A stretch of DNA of 64,000 bases from Paratrimastix pyriformis (GCA_027972325.1 JAPMOS010000041.1:180001-244000); one strand, 5' to 3'. Counted from the stretch's first letter, positions 47,890 through 60,794 are shown. Numbers and translations: made by a program. Notes: generated by a model not told the origin, from the letters alone.

Positions 47890-49831
47890 TCAAAGATCTT
47901 TGAGGTCGGGGATGTCTGTGTCATCCACGAGCCCGGGGGGTGGGGGCAGCCCGTGCCGGGCCGCGAAGTCGGCCTCGGAAGCCGACGCCTTCGGGTTTCG
48001 GCTGCTGTCCTGGTCGGTGTCGGCCTCCCCAAGCACCGCCTCGGCCCTCCGGCGCTCCCGCATGGCCTGGAAAAACCGCTCGTCATCCTCGGGGCCCCTC
48101 GGGGCCCCCGCAGGTCCGCGGGCGCTGGGCTGTGTGGGCGGGGCCTGGTTGTTGACCCAGCGCCACCGGTTGCCCCTCCGGTCGCGCCCCGCTTCTCGCC
48201 GCTGGCCCTCCCAAAACTCGGGGCGCCACGGACGGGCGCCCGGGGGCTGCAGTCGGTCCGGAGTCGCACCCGTGGGTTCCACCCGAGCGGGGGCCGGGTC
48301 CCGCGGAGCGGGCAGGCTCTCGGGCTGCTGCTGCGGCTTGGGCTCGTGGGGGGCGGGGGGAAGATCGCGCCGGTAATGATCCAGCGGCGGGAAAAAGGTG
48401 GGCTGCGGGGCAGCGCGGGATGGGTGGGAATGCGAAGGTGGGTGGGCGGGGGGCGGGGGATGGGAACGGGCTGTGCCTGTGGCGGATGGCGGTGGGGGCG
48501 AGACGGCGGCGGGTGGTGGTGGAGGGGCAGGGGCGGGGGCGCGGCAGTCGCAGAAGATGCGGCGGGCGGGGGCTGATTGCGGGCAGGGAAATGCCCAGCC
48601 GTGAATTTCCGCTTGGGAAGATGGTCGCTCCCCTCGCGTGGATGGGGGCCGCGTGTGCCGATGGGAGTGCTGGTTGTGGTTATCGTGTGAGTGGTGCTGG
48701 TGGTGATTGGGGTGTTTGTGGTTGTGGTCGTGGGAGTGGCGGCGGCGGCGGCGGCAGGTTGCGGTGCCCCACTCGCAGCGACGGACACAGGGGGTGCAGT
48801 TTGCACTTGTGCAGGTTGCGGGACTGCTGTGGGTTTGGGGGAAGACGGAGAGGCGGGTCCCTGTTGGGACTCTCGCGATGCAGCTTCGGGGAGAGGGCGC
48901 TGGCGGGCCCCGGGGGGCTGATAAATCTGGCGCTCTTGACGGCGGGCCACGTTCCTGCCGGTGACCTGCCAGAGAAGGTCAGGATCAGAGGAAGGTCAGG
49001 GTCGAAGGTCGATCAAACCTCGATGGCAGGTCCCTTTGTCGGATCGATCAGGCCCCCGACGCTCCGCTGATGCTCCAAAATCCGGGCGAGGCGCTCCCGT
49101 TCGCGGGGATCCACCAGGATCAGAGGCTCCGTGGTTGGGTCCGCGGGAGCCGACGAGGGAGGGGGAGGGCTGGCTGACTCGAGAGTCCGCACCTCAGTGG
49201 GCTCGAGAGGTTGTCGGCAGGTGGGACAAGAGAGGGACGCCCTGGAGTCGGGAGAGGTTCAATGTGGGCGAGCAAACGGGAGACCGACCCAAAGGAGCGG
49301 TAGGCCTCTTGCAGGCAAGAGGTGTGAAACACATGGGCGCACGAAAGCTTTGTGAGTGACTCTGGCGTGACAACAGAGTCTCTTTCGGCGAGAGGACAGA
49401 GACAAATTGGGCAATCGCCCTCCGGTGCCGTATTTTCTGCTGTGACAAAATCTCGGGCCAACTCTATGAGGTCATAAAGAACCCCATCCGACTCGTGCTG
49501 AACCTGAACAAGCTGAGAAGGGTACTGGGTGCAACTCCGTGAAAAAGAGGGAACAGACCGCAGCAGCCCGCTCGCGGAGACGCGTGATGAGTAACGCCTC
49601 TTTGACAGCTGAGAGTCCGCGGACTTGAGCAAGTTCAAACACGGGGAGAGTAGTCTCCGGAGAAAATGAAATGGTCAGCTGAAGGTGGACGAAGGCCACC
49701 CCGTCCTGCTCCCCAGTCTTTGGCATGATGTGAATTCTGAGTGAATGCTGCTCCGGCTGACATTGCAAAATCGACTCAGGAAATATTGTTTGAAGGACAA
49801 GAAGCTCTTGCGCTAGTTGGGTCGAGAGCAT
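47890..49831 (-). CDS. RNF25: RNF25-like RWD-RING E3 ubiquitin ligase
   Basis: The start ATG at 49831-49829 begins MLSTQLAQELLVLQTIFPES, an RWD domain that continues HSLRIHIMPKTG, ...VFELAQVRGLSAVKEALL. An intron starting GTCTGT follows, then VQHESDGVLYDLIELARDFV. The RING is split by a GTCGGT intron: CPICLCPLAERD, LSCAHVFHTSCL, then SCPTCRQPLEPTEV (C3HC4/C3H2C3-type spacing). After an intron (GTTTGA...GGCAG) the protein continues VTGRNVARRQERQIYQ into a long Pro/Ala/Thr-rich tail and ends ...GLVDDTDIPDLKDL with stop at 47890. RNF25 (AO7) family members pair RWD and RING and function as E3 ligases acting with UBE2D/UBE2E enzymes. The low-complexity tail may contain unrecognised introns. Divergent from the ERCC6L-like gene. 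Confidence 0.8.
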
Positions 49832-49910
49832 CAACTCACAAAATCGTGTGCGCCAGATGGGAAAGAACCGGCACGACCCCGGGAATTGAAAGCTGTGCCC
49901 CGCAGGGGAA
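49832..49910. promoter_or_regulatory. 79-bp bidirectional promoter region
   Basis: The start codons of the minus-strand RNF25-like gene (49831) and the plus-strand ERCC6L-like gene (49911) face away from each other with only 79 bp between. Any promoter elements must be shared or lie inside coding sequence. No TATA box is evident. Confidence 0.6.
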
Positions 49911-52900
49911 ATGCTTTCACGTGAACAGAAGCTTGAGTATAATCGGCTGATTTTAGCTGCCCGGGAAGCAGAAAAAGAGTCCCCTGGGAGCTCAAAGAAG
50001 GCCTTGCTATTATATCGGCGTGCTGCCGAAATCTTCCCATCTGACTCAAAGCTCCAGAAAAAAATTGAGTTTTTGGTCTGCTTTCGTCGTCTGAACAACC
50101 TGACATTGCGGTCAGGAAAGCCAAAAGGTCTTAAACAGCGAAACAAAAGTCTCGGTCAGCGTTGAGGTGCCACGCGAAGACCTCGACGGACTCGCCCGCC
50201 TCCTTGATGTCGGCGACTCCATTTCCGCCATCATGAACTGGAGCCCTCCCCAAGAGTTACCAAAAACATCAAGCCCCGGGATGCCCACTGCTCTCCCGAC
50301 CGGACCCCCGCTGGAGATCAAAGCCGCCCGCTCGCCATCTGGGGACCTCCAACTCCCCGGCGGTTTGGTGGTTCCCCATGCGACAGCCTCTCGGTTGTAT
50401 CCGTACCAGTTGGAGGGACTCGCCTGGATGTGGCAAGTCTTTCGCCAAGAAGAAGCCGGCGGCATCCTGGCGGTCTGCCCTGGTTTGGCTCCCCCATCAT
50501 GCGCTCCTTAGGACGACATGGGCCTCGGGAAAACCGTCCAGGTTGGCGCATTTTTGGAGAGCCTTGCCATACATCGAGCCCGAGAATGGAAACAAGAGAC
50601 TCATCTTTCGTCCCCTTCTGGGCCGGCCCTCTCCGCTGCCCTGCGCGCCTGCGGGGCGCCGTTGTTCACTGTGCTTCTGGTCATGCCCGTCTCGCTGCTC
50701 GAGAACTGGGCCACCGAACTTGCCCGCTGGTTTGCCCGCTGACTTTTCTCTCACGCCCACGCGTTCCAGGGCCCCTTCCCTCCGCCAGTACCCCCTCTAC
50801 AAGATCAAGCCCCAAAAGCGCGAAGAGACTCTCGTGCGTCTCTTTCGAACTGGAGGGTGCTGTCTGACGACCTACGGGACAGTTGCCTGTGCCATTGAGC
50901 ACCTCGAGAAAGCGGGTGTCTTTTCGGCGGTCTTCCTGGACGAGGGGCACAAGATCAAGAACACTCGGACCAAGGCCGCTCAGGCGCTCCGACGAATCCG
51001 AGCGGCCCATCGCTTTATTTTGACGGGAACGCCCGTCCAAAACAACCTGATGGTCAGCTCATCTTTCCGAGACTTTCCCATCTTCCTTCGCTTCTTCAGG
51101 AGCTCCATTCCCTGGTGGACTTTGTCTCCCAGGGGACTCTCCTCGGGCCGGAAGCGACATTTAAGCGACTTGTCCAAGACCCCATTCTCAAGGTTCGGGA
51201 CTTGGATCTTTTCTCCGCAAGATCGCCTTCCGCAGGGGATGCATCGCGACGCAAGCCCATCAACACGCGCCCGTGGCGAAAAAACCGCCTCAGCCCTGCT
51301 GGAAGTGATTGCGCCCTTCTTCCTGCGCCGGGAGAAAGCCGGTCTGTCAGATCTCTTGGTACGCATTCGAGCTTTCATCCAGCGAGTCCATCTGCGGGGC
51401 CCCCGGGTGGCGATGCCTCCACACCCCCACCCTCCAAGGTCAGACCGTTCTCCTTCTCCGCCAGCCCTGACTCGGCCCTGGGTTATAGGAGTATTCGGTG
51501 GATGTCCTGACTTGCTGGGTTCCTTTGAGCTCCGCTCAGCAGCAGCTGTACAAAGGCTTTCTCCAATCAGACGCAGTCCGCCGGGCGCTGAACATCTCCG
51601 CGTATCCCCTGGCCGCGATTGTTGTCCTCCGGAAAATATGTTCGCATCCCTGGCTCATCCGGTCTGGCGTTTTGTTTGAGAGCTCCACCGACGACCGCCC
51701 ACAGCGGGCCAACACCAACGGATCCCTTTATTCTGGACAATGCATTGACCGTCTCGTCGAAGTTGCGTGTTGCGGTTTCTCTTGTTTGCTCGCTCGCCGC
51801 GGTCTGGTTTCCGACGATCTCCCGCCGCAGCGCTTGCGTCTTTAGGGGAGTCACCGGATGCTGGTCTTCAGCGAAAGCCTGCAATTTTTGAACCTCCTCG
51901 CTCGTGCTCTGGAAGCCACTGAGATCAAGGTCTTTGGGTCGCCGTGTCTTTTTCCGAGGGGGAAAAATTGGCAAACAGGAATCCTCCTGGTCATGGGGTC
52001 CCTGTTCATCAACACAGTCGACAATTGGGGAGAAAGAAGACAAACAAAACAAACAAAAAAATCCGACATCCCATCAGACCACTCCGTCTCATTCCGTGCT
52101 TGTTCTTGTCCCAGCCATCCTTCGACGTCCTGCGTCTTGATGGCTCCCTGAGCAGCACCGAACGGCAAGAAGTCGTCACTCGTTTTCAGCTTTTCGCCGA
52201 AGAATCCCGCCCGGCACTTCTCCTGCTCACGACCCAAGTTGGCGGAGTGGGTCTCACCCTGACTGCTGCCGATCGTGTCATTCTTTGTCTGTTCCATTGT
52301 CATGGTCATTTTCACACGGTGTCGGTAGTGGACCCTTCGTGGAATCCTGCCAACGACGACCAAGCAATCGGTCGCGCCGATCGCATCGGTCAACACCAAA
52401 ATATCATCGTCTATCGCTTGGTGACGATCGGGACAGTCGAGGAAAAGATGTACCGACGCCAGATCTCGAAGAGTTCCCTTATCCGGTCCACGACTCGGGG
52501 AAAGAAAAACCAGTCGCGGTCCGTTCCTCTGGTGTTTGGCTGCGCTCATTCTCTGGTAGCTACTTCTCAAAGGCCGACGTTCGTGCCCTTTTCGAGATCG
52601 GCGACATGGAGCAGCCGCTGACGGCTCGGATCGTCGAGACGGTTCACGAGGCTCAAGGGCGCCCGAGCAACACAACCTGGACTCCAACCCTCGCCAGCCA
52701 TGTCGAGTGGCTCCAGTCCATCGGTCGGCCTCTTTGCTGCCAATTTCCACGCCCCCACGTCGTTCCTGCTTCCGAATAGGGATTCGTCAATGCACCGATC
52801 ACAACAAACTCTTTTCCATGCCCGAGCGAGCAAGCCAGTGTTTCGACCTGAACGATGAGGTCTCTCTTGCCTTGTTTCCCGTCCTGTTGATCCCGACCAG

Positions 52901-53994
52901 CAAGCATTGGAGCATCTGCTCTCCGTTGGCAGCGGGACCACCGAGGGTCCTCCCGTGACTCCAAAACGGCGGCTTCCTCCGCGCACCCCTAAGTCTGTCC
53001 ACCTTTTGCTTTTCTCCTTCGAGAAGACAAATGCATGGCAGGAGAGTTCGCGCTGAGGAACAGCCGAATCACATTGCCCCAGATTTGGTCCGGTGTTGTC
53101 TGCACCTCCTCTTCTTGCGACCCCGAAATAGGATTCTGCATTGCTGGAGGAATTTGCAGCGCTGTGCATTTTGCCACCGGCTCCCTCTGATGCACATGAA
53201 TTGGCAGGTGCTTTCCAAGAAGAGCATCCTGAAATGGATGCGAACGGGGCCCCCTCAGCAGACCCGGCCGCTCAACTGGAAGAAGCAGATGCGGGTCTGT
53301 GTCACATTCGCATTGATGTCACTGTGTCGCAGTCAGAACTCCAGTCCGTCGCCGAAGGATGGTTGTGGATTCTGACGACGACGTTCCCCAATCTGGCGCG
53401 CTCCCCATGGTGGTCGACCTGACCAACTCTCCACCTGACTTTCCGGAGCCTCCACCAGCCCTTATGTCTCGGGAGTCTTCACCAGATAGCACAATGGCGC
53501 GTTTTCGAAGAAGTCTTGGGATGTCATCGCGTCCCAGCGCCCCCGTCGGCGACCAAGAAGACTTTGAAGAGGACGACCAGGAAGAAGGAGAGGACGATGG
53601 CGGCATCTCTGCAACCGACCCGATCCGAGACTCCCAGCCGGCCCCCTCCACATCCCCGCGAGAATCGGCCATCTCCACATCCCCAGAAGCTCCACCCGCG
53701 AGCCCCCCGGCGCCCCCAGTCGCAGCTCCCGTCACGTCATCCGTTTTTGTCCCCATGCGTCCTGTCGGCGCTCTGGCACGTGAAGAACGAGTCCGATACA
53801 ATGAATTGCTCCAGCAAGCCAAGTCTGTTCTGGGCCGCGAATGCCGCCTTTGATGTTTTGACAGGTCGCTCGAGCCCACGCACCCGGTTGAGGCCCTCCA
53901 GATATTGCGCGCAGCCCTCTCGATTTGCGATGCGGATCTCCGTCTCCATCAAAAGGTGACGCGCCTTGCTGCCCGACTTGGGCAAGCGCCATAA
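49911..53994 (+). CDS. ERCC6L: ERCC6L/PICH-like SNF2 DNA translocase
   Basis: Starts at ATG 49911 with a TPR-like helix pair (EYNRLILAAREAEKESPGSS KKALLLYRRAAEIFP), as in PICH. The ATPase begins YPYQLEGLAWMWQVFRQEEA GGILA, spliced over a 39-bp intron (50473-50511) to DDMGLGKTVQVGAFLESL. Further motifs: VLLVMPVSLLENWATELARW, FSAVFLDEGHKIKN (50920-50960), RFILTGTPVQNNL, the PICH-type LVDFVSQGTLLGPEATFK RLVQDPI and the helix before APFFLRREKAG; then the second lobe MLVFSESLQFLNLLARAL, FDVLRLDGSLSSTERQEV, TTQVGGVGLTLTAADRVI and IGRADRIGQHQNIIVYRLV (52360-52430). After this comes YFSKADVRALFEIGDMEQ, the PICH-specific post-helicase region, an acidic Ser/Pro linker, and a C-terminal TPR (REERVRYNELLQQAK, ALQILRAALSICDADLRL). 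The stop is TAA at 53992-53994. PICH resolves anaphase DNA bridges. All SNF2 motifs look intact. Confidence 0.9.
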
Positions 53995-54093
53995 ACTCCC
54001 TTGAAATATAGAAGGCCCTCCGAATCGTCAAGAAAAGGAAGGACAGATCTTCTGCCGCCTGACCTCCTCCCACATCTGCCAAATGCATCATCA

Positions 54094-55116
54094 TCACAGC
54101 AGCAGAGACTGTTTCGAATGAGAAATTGCTTCTGCCGAGAGCGTCTCGGCTGTATCAAAGTTTATACACGCTCGCGCTTGCAGTCCTTCGAGGGCGGCAG
54201 TGATGAGCTGTTCGTCGGTGGGCCCGTGATGATGCTGGGAATCGGCCGCGTCCGGGGGGCGGATCCGCACGAGCTGCCTGGCGGTCGACAAAAAACGGAT
54301 GGCACTCGACGTCAGGGCAGAAGGCAAAAAGCCCACAACGCAAGGAGTTTCGGGTTGGCAGAACAGGTCCATAAAGGGGAGCGAGAAAGGTGCCTCCGGG
54401 GGGCACCAGGACACCCGGTAGCCGCATGTTTCGGCAGCGAGGCTTGAAGAAAGAGGAACCAATGCAAGAGAAAGAGGAGGGCGGCAGACCGAATCCAAAG
54501 GGCGCAATACCACCGAAGAGGCTCGCGGGGAAGAGTGTTCGAGGATGTCAACCAGCAGTGAAAGACATGGGTCGCCCGCAGGAGGATTTCAGGTATCGTC
54601 TCGAGAGAAAACCGAGGGATAGCCTGCAGGGAATAGGAAAACGGGATATTCGACCCGAAAAGATGAGCAAACAGAGGGTGCATTTGGGGAGCCTTCTTGT
54701 TGTTGGACGGCATTGCGAGTCTGAACAGGGGGGGGTTTCGTTGAAGGCTGCAAAAGAGATGCCTTCCAGAAGGGTGTGGCAATATCGGTGGGCGGGAGAA
54801 AGGATGGGACGCTCAGCGGCCCAAGGCCCAGCGAAGAACGAGGGGATGTCAACTGGGAACACGCCTGGAAGATGGCGACCAACCCTGCAGATGAGCGAAG
54901 TCAACTGAGCCAACTCAACGTCGCCACGGACCAGGACAAGGAGAATTGGCAGATTGCGTAAAGAATCGATAGAGAAGAAAGGGAAAATATCGGAGTGGAG
55001 AGGGCTCGGCTGTTGTCGCCGCCGTGACTGAGGCAAAAAAGTGCTGGGAGGCCGAGTCATCCTTTTCACCAAAATGAGGTGAAAAAATTTGCGCGCGCAC
55101 ACCGTCCACGTCCATC
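54094..55116 (-). CDS. Unidentified minus-strand gene
   Basis: ATG at 55116 (MDVDGVRAQIFSPHFGEKDD SASQHFF) opens a frame that meets a GTCCGT donor near 54938 and a CTGCAG acceptor near 54892, after which LVAIFQACSQLTSPRSSLG or an alternative frame continues. The last exon (about 54094-54460) is convincing: YRVSWCPPEAPFSLPFMDLF, CVVGFLPSALTSSAIRFL, DEQLITAALEGLQARACI, ending SKQSLLL. The stretch SLPFMDLFCQPETPCVVGFL faintly recalls the core of DENN domains (a P-x-P-F/C-V-V-G turn), but not enough to name it. It is convergent with the ERCC6L-like gene (100 bp apart) and divergent from the RFWD3-like gene. Confidence 0.5.
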
Positions 55117-56741
55117 CGATTCAAAAGGTGAGGCTCTACGGCAACAACCCCACAGGTTATCCACACTCTTTCGGTCAGTGGCCATTTCAATCATTGGTGC
55201 TTCCCGAAAAACGGCCATTGTCGCCCACATGTGGGGACGGCACCACCAAAAAAGAGCGGCTGATAACGAGTGAATCACCTGCATCTTGTTGCATTTGCCT
55301 CGAACCTCTGGATACATCCAAACATCGGGCCGCCTCCCTCAAATGTGGCCATTTGGTCTGCCTTTTCCCGGTAGCCTGCGAACTCTATATGTTTCCCAAG
55401 TTTGGACAATGCTGCATTACCCAATGGCTCTCCGATACGACCCATCGGCGGTGTCCGACTTGTCAAACCGCCGCCAAGCCGAGTGACATTCGAGTCATTT
55501 TTCTCTCGCCTTCTCTGCGCGTGGTTGATGACAGCGAGCTCGAGACCTATAAACGCCGTTTGGAAGAGGTCTCGCCGCCCGTCTCCGCCTCACCACCCAG
55601 CCTTTCGAATCAGGAGAAAGCGAAGCGCCTGGAGGCCGAGGCCGAGCACCGGCGCACACAGTTGGCCATGATGCAGCTCCAGCAGACAATTGTTGTCCTG
55701 CAGCAACGGGCCTCATCGGTTGCTGTCCAACGGGCCTCATCGACGCTTCCGTCGTGCTCACCGCGACGTTCGGACCCCACTTCCACCCCGAGCCCCAGCT
55801 CCCTACCTCTCCGGCGGATTCTCCTGCCTGATCAGGACCTCGTGTCAGTGCCCGTCCGCCCCGGCGAGGCGGTGACAAACTCCCGCATCCCGCCGCTGCC
55901 GCTCCCCTCTGAGGAAGGTGCGCCCACGGCAGCCTCGCGCTACGCACACATCAAGCTCGCCCGGGCGGTGCAGCTACAATCCCATCTCCTCACTGTACCC
56001 CCGCCACCACCGGTCATCTCCCAAGCACCACCAGCACCAGCACCGGCGGCAGCACCGGCGGCAGCACCGGCGGCAGCACCGGCGGCAGCACCGGCGGCAG
56101 CACCGGCGGCAGCACCGGCGGCAGCACCGGCAGCAGCACCGGCAGCACGGATAGCACCGGCAGCACGGATAGCACCGGCAGCACGGATAGCACCGGCAGC
56201 ACCGGAAGCAGCGATCTCCACCCCTCCGCCAGACTCTTCTGCGCCGTCATTTCCACCCCGCAACGACCTGGGGACGGACCACCTTCGCGGCATCGATCAC
56301 AACTCCTCCCATGCGGTGGACTTTCCCCTGGCTCCGACTGTCTCGGGCTCTCCTCATGTCAGCGACCATCCGGCGGTATCGGCCGCCCCGCGGCAGCTCC
56401 GTTCGGAAGGCGGAACCCTGCGCCTTCTGCGGAAGGTCGCCCTGCGCACGACCCATGACCCACCGGCCACCCAGGATCAGCCGCCTGCCGCCCTGCTGGC
56501 CCCATCCTCCAGCGTCTCAGAGCTTCCACTGGTGAGTACTGCTCAGCCTCCCCCTCTCCCCGAGAGCCAGGCAGCACCGTCCACACACAGTCTTCCCCTG
56601 CTTCCTCGTGACCTCTTGGTCCCTGCACCCACTTTCCATGCCCAGACCGGCCTCCTCCGCCTTCGCGGGCCCCCCATTCACCACTCTGCCTCTGGACTGG
56701 CAAACGCCACACCCAGGGACCCACAGCCAGGCGCTCGATGA
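55117..56741 (+). CDS. RFWD3: RFWD3-like RING-finger protein (no WD40 seen)
   Basis: The RING reads CCICLEPLDTSKHRAASLKC GHL, then a 45-bp intron (55356-55400, GTCTGC...CCCAAG), then FGQCCITQWLSDTTHRRCPT CQTAAKPSDIRVIF. The spacing, the C..CGH(L/F)FG..CI..WL pattern and the following SLRVVDDSELETYKRRLEEV plus a coiled coil (KRLEAEAEHRRTQLAMMQLQ) match RFWD3, an E3 ligase of RPA and the interstrand-crosslink response. The rest is Pro/Ser-rich with an (Ala-Pro-Ala-Ala)n array. RFWD3 orthologues have C-terminal WD40 repeats; none are visible to 57640, so this is a truncated form, a RING-only paralogue, or continues after the GTGAGT donor at 56531 in unrecognised exons. The start codon is unresolved; no ATG lies in frame close upstream of the RING. 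Confidence 0.65.
56036..56215 (+). repeat. Coding 12-bp repeat, Ala-Pro-Ala-Ala array
   Basis: About eight GCACCGGCGGCA units followed by three GCACGGATAGCACCGGCA variants, in frame in the RFWD3-like gene (APAAAPAA...ARIAPAARIAP). Confidence 0.85.
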
Positions 56742-56929
56742 CCGACCTCCAGAAAGATCGAGAAATCTCGACATGAAAATGTCAGACGGACGAGTGCGTC
56801 TTCTTCTCTTCGTCTCCAGCAACGAGAACGGGACATGGTGCGGCGTGAGAGTTGGGCCTCGAGGTTGTCCGGGCAACACGTCATGAAGACGGCTCGCGCG
56901 GCGCAGCGTTTGATGCGAGGGGTAGGGGA

Positions 56930-57215
56930 AGGTCGGCCGGTGGGGGAAGGTCGGCCGGTGGGGGAAGGTCGGCCGGGGCCGGTGGGGGAAGTTCGGCCGG
57001 GGCCGGTGGGGGAAGTTCGGCCGGGGCCGGTGGGGGAAGTTCGGCCGGGGCCGGTGGGGGAAGTTCGGCCGGGGCCGGTGGGGGAAGTTCGGCCGGTGGG
57101 GGAAGGTCGGCCGGGGCCGGTGGGGGAAGGTCGGCCGGGGCCGGTGGGGAAGGTCGGCCGGGGCCGGTGGGGGAAGGTCGCCCGGGGCCGGTGGGGGAAG
57201 TTCGGCCGGTGGGGG
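56930..57215. repeat. 18/24-bp GGCCGGTGGGGGAAG minisatellite
   Basis: Units of GTCGGCCGGTGGGGGAAG and the longer GTTCGGCCGGGGCCGGTGGG GGAA alternate about thirteen times. All six frames stay open, giving Gly-rich or Pro-rich phantom proteins, so coding status and strand are undetermined. Confidence 0.85.
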
Positions 57216-57640
57216 AAGGGGCAGGGGCGGTGGCGGTGGGGGGAGCTGAACATCCCCGAAGTCCGCCCCAGTTGCATCCTGTTGGAGATGATCGGAAGAG
57301 GGCAAAGCCAGAACGTTTCCCTCCTCCTCCTCCTCCTCCTCCTCATCGTCCTCCTCTTCGGCTTCATCTTCTTCCGCCTCCTCCGTTCCATGTTCAACCC
57401 ACGCAGCCGGGCTGCCCCTCCCGCAGGGCGCCAAGGTTGCGGTGGTCAGATCGGGTGGCAGCAGCACTTCTTCATCCGGATTCCATCGGCCTGCCGGATA
57501 AGGGACAGCGCGCAGCCCCAGCAGCACCTCGAGGGAGGAGACCCATTGCAGAGCAGTCTGGTGGGACCCCGCCACCAGGTCGACTGTCCGGTCGGCCGTG
57601 CGGAGCGAGAAGCTGAGAAAGAAGGGAAAACAAACGAATG
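57216..57640 (-). CDS. Acidic exon-like open frame, unidentified
   Basis: On the minus strand, 57280-57575 reads TALQWVSSLEVLLGLRAVPY, NPDEEVLLPPDLTTATLAPC and then a long Glu/Asp tract (EEAEEDEAEEEDDEEEEEEE). The opposite strand gives a poly-Leu stretch that is less plausible. If real, the gene continues left through the Pro-rich minisatellite. No family is recognised. Confidence 0.3.
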
Positions 57641-57666
57641 TGTGTGTGTGCGTGTGTGTGTGTGTG

Positions 57667-57838
57667 TCGTGTAAAGAAGGAACGAAGTAACGGGATAATA
57701 AAACAAAAACCAGAGAGGTAGAAGAGACAGCACGAATGTCACTGCACCCGTGGGCGAAGGAATCCCCTGTGGAGGGCGTTTGATAGGCTCGTTAGGGAGA
57801 GGACAGGGACCCCCACCAGGTGGTAGCAGCGAGTAGCG

Positions 57839-57840
<2 letters not shown>
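57667..57840 (+). mobile_element. Block B, copy 1 (truncated), LINE-associated
   Basis: Starts TCGTGTAAAGAAGGAACGAA directly after a GT run (57639-57666) and is cut at AGTAGCGGC, where an 84-bp GT array begins. It matches the first 170 bp of 59101-59668 and 61179-61723 with few differences. Confidence 0.75.

Positions 57841-57924
<84 letters not shown>
57841..57924. repeat. (GT)42 microsatellite
   Basis: Pure GT dinucleotide run separating block B copy 1 from a tRNA-like sequence. Confidence 0.95.
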
Positions 57925-57927
<3 letters not shown>

Positions 57928-57929
<2 letters not shown>

Positions 57930-57998
57930 GGCGTGGCTCAGTGGTTAGAGCGCAACACTTGGAGCACCGGGGTCGCGGGTTCAATCCCGGTCAGACCC
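57928..57998 (+). pseudogene. tRNA-like sequence (possible SINE head)
   Basis: It has a good A box (TGGCTCAGTGG, 57934-57944) and B box (GGTTCAATCCC, 57978-57988) at normal spacing, but the anticodon stem and acceptor stem do not pair and the T stem has a mismatch. The loop region CTTGGAG would place TGG (proline) as anticodon. It begins 3 bp after a GT array and is followed by about 250 bp of non-tRNA sequence (58000-58250), as expected for a tRNA-derived SINE or a polymerase III promoter fused to another sequence. Confidence 0.6.
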
Positions 57999-58249
57999 AC
58001 ACGCCGTACCTGGGCTCTACATTCCGGAATATGGAGGATAAAAACCATCCGACCCTGCACTCGCGGGGACAGGACACCGGAGAGCCGCGCTCTGGCTCGG
58101 TTAGTCGGCCTTGAGCCGGCAAGACAGCTCAAATATCGGGAAGTCCTCATCCGAGGATGGGCCGACGCGCCAGAAATGGCGGCGTGAGAGATGAGAGCGG
58201 CTGTCGGTCGGGGTTCCCCCACCCCCGGCTTAAGGTTTCACCGAAAGTT

Positions 58250-59100
<851 letters not shown>

Positions 59101-59102
<2 letters not shown>

Positions 59103-59666
59103 GTGTGAAGGAACGAAGTAACGGGAAAATAAAACAAAACCAGAGAGGTAGAAGAGACAGCACGAATGTCACTGCACCCGTGGGCGAAGGAATCCCCTGT
59201 GGAGGGCGTTTGATAGGCTCGTTAGGGAGAGGACGGACCTGCCGTCGTGGCGTAATGCGGAGGGACCCCCACCAGGTGGTAGCAGCGAGTAGCGGCGCAA
59301 GGGGATTTGCACAACCACCCACCACCAGATATAGTAGGAGAGCACGCACCCAACGAACGACCGGTCCATATGTCCAGTCCCTTCGGAGCGAATCGCACCC
59401 AACCACCCCTTCACCACATCGGCCCGTCATGTGCATAAGTGAACATCGGCGCGCAACACCGAACCCGAAAAGCTTCGGGTGGGAACCCGGAGGCTCCCGT
59501 CCGCCGAAGCGGATAGCAGCCGAAGTAGGCCGCCAAGACCCGATGAGCATCGGGAGAGAGCCATGTGCACTCTCTGATCAAAGGACGCAGCCGGAGCTGC
59601 CTTGGTGTGCGATCCCCGAAATTCGGGGAGAGAGTCCGGAGACCCTCTATGTCCGACAGAACGGAC

Positions 59667-59668
<2 letters not shown>
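59101..59668 (+). mobile_element. Block B, copy 2 (full), with hairpin cluster
   Basis: Starts TCGTGTGAAGGAACGAAGTA after a GT array and ends ACAGAACGGACTT at the next GT array. The last 210 bp contain several short hairpins (59464-59479, 59539-59554, 59614-59628). It matches 61179-61723 closely; most differences are losses of GA, TG or single bases in the second copy. No protein-coding potential is recognised. Likely the 5' untranslated region of the LINE family. Confidence 0.7.

Positions 59669-60794
<1,126 letters not shown>

Noticed and set aside
47649-48950. Separate proline-rich minus-strand gene
   Set aside because: It joins the RING exons of the RNF25-like gene through an intron ending GGCAG, so it is treated as that gene's C-terminal tail.
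57928-57998. Functional tRNA-Pro(TGG)
   Set aside because: Anticodon and acceptor stems do not pair and the T stem has a mismatch; only the internal promoter boxes are intact.
59464-59628. Hammerhead ribozyme in block B
   Set aside because: GATGA and GAAA stretches occur, but the conserved core order and the three stems cannot be assembled; the motifs are simple hairpins.
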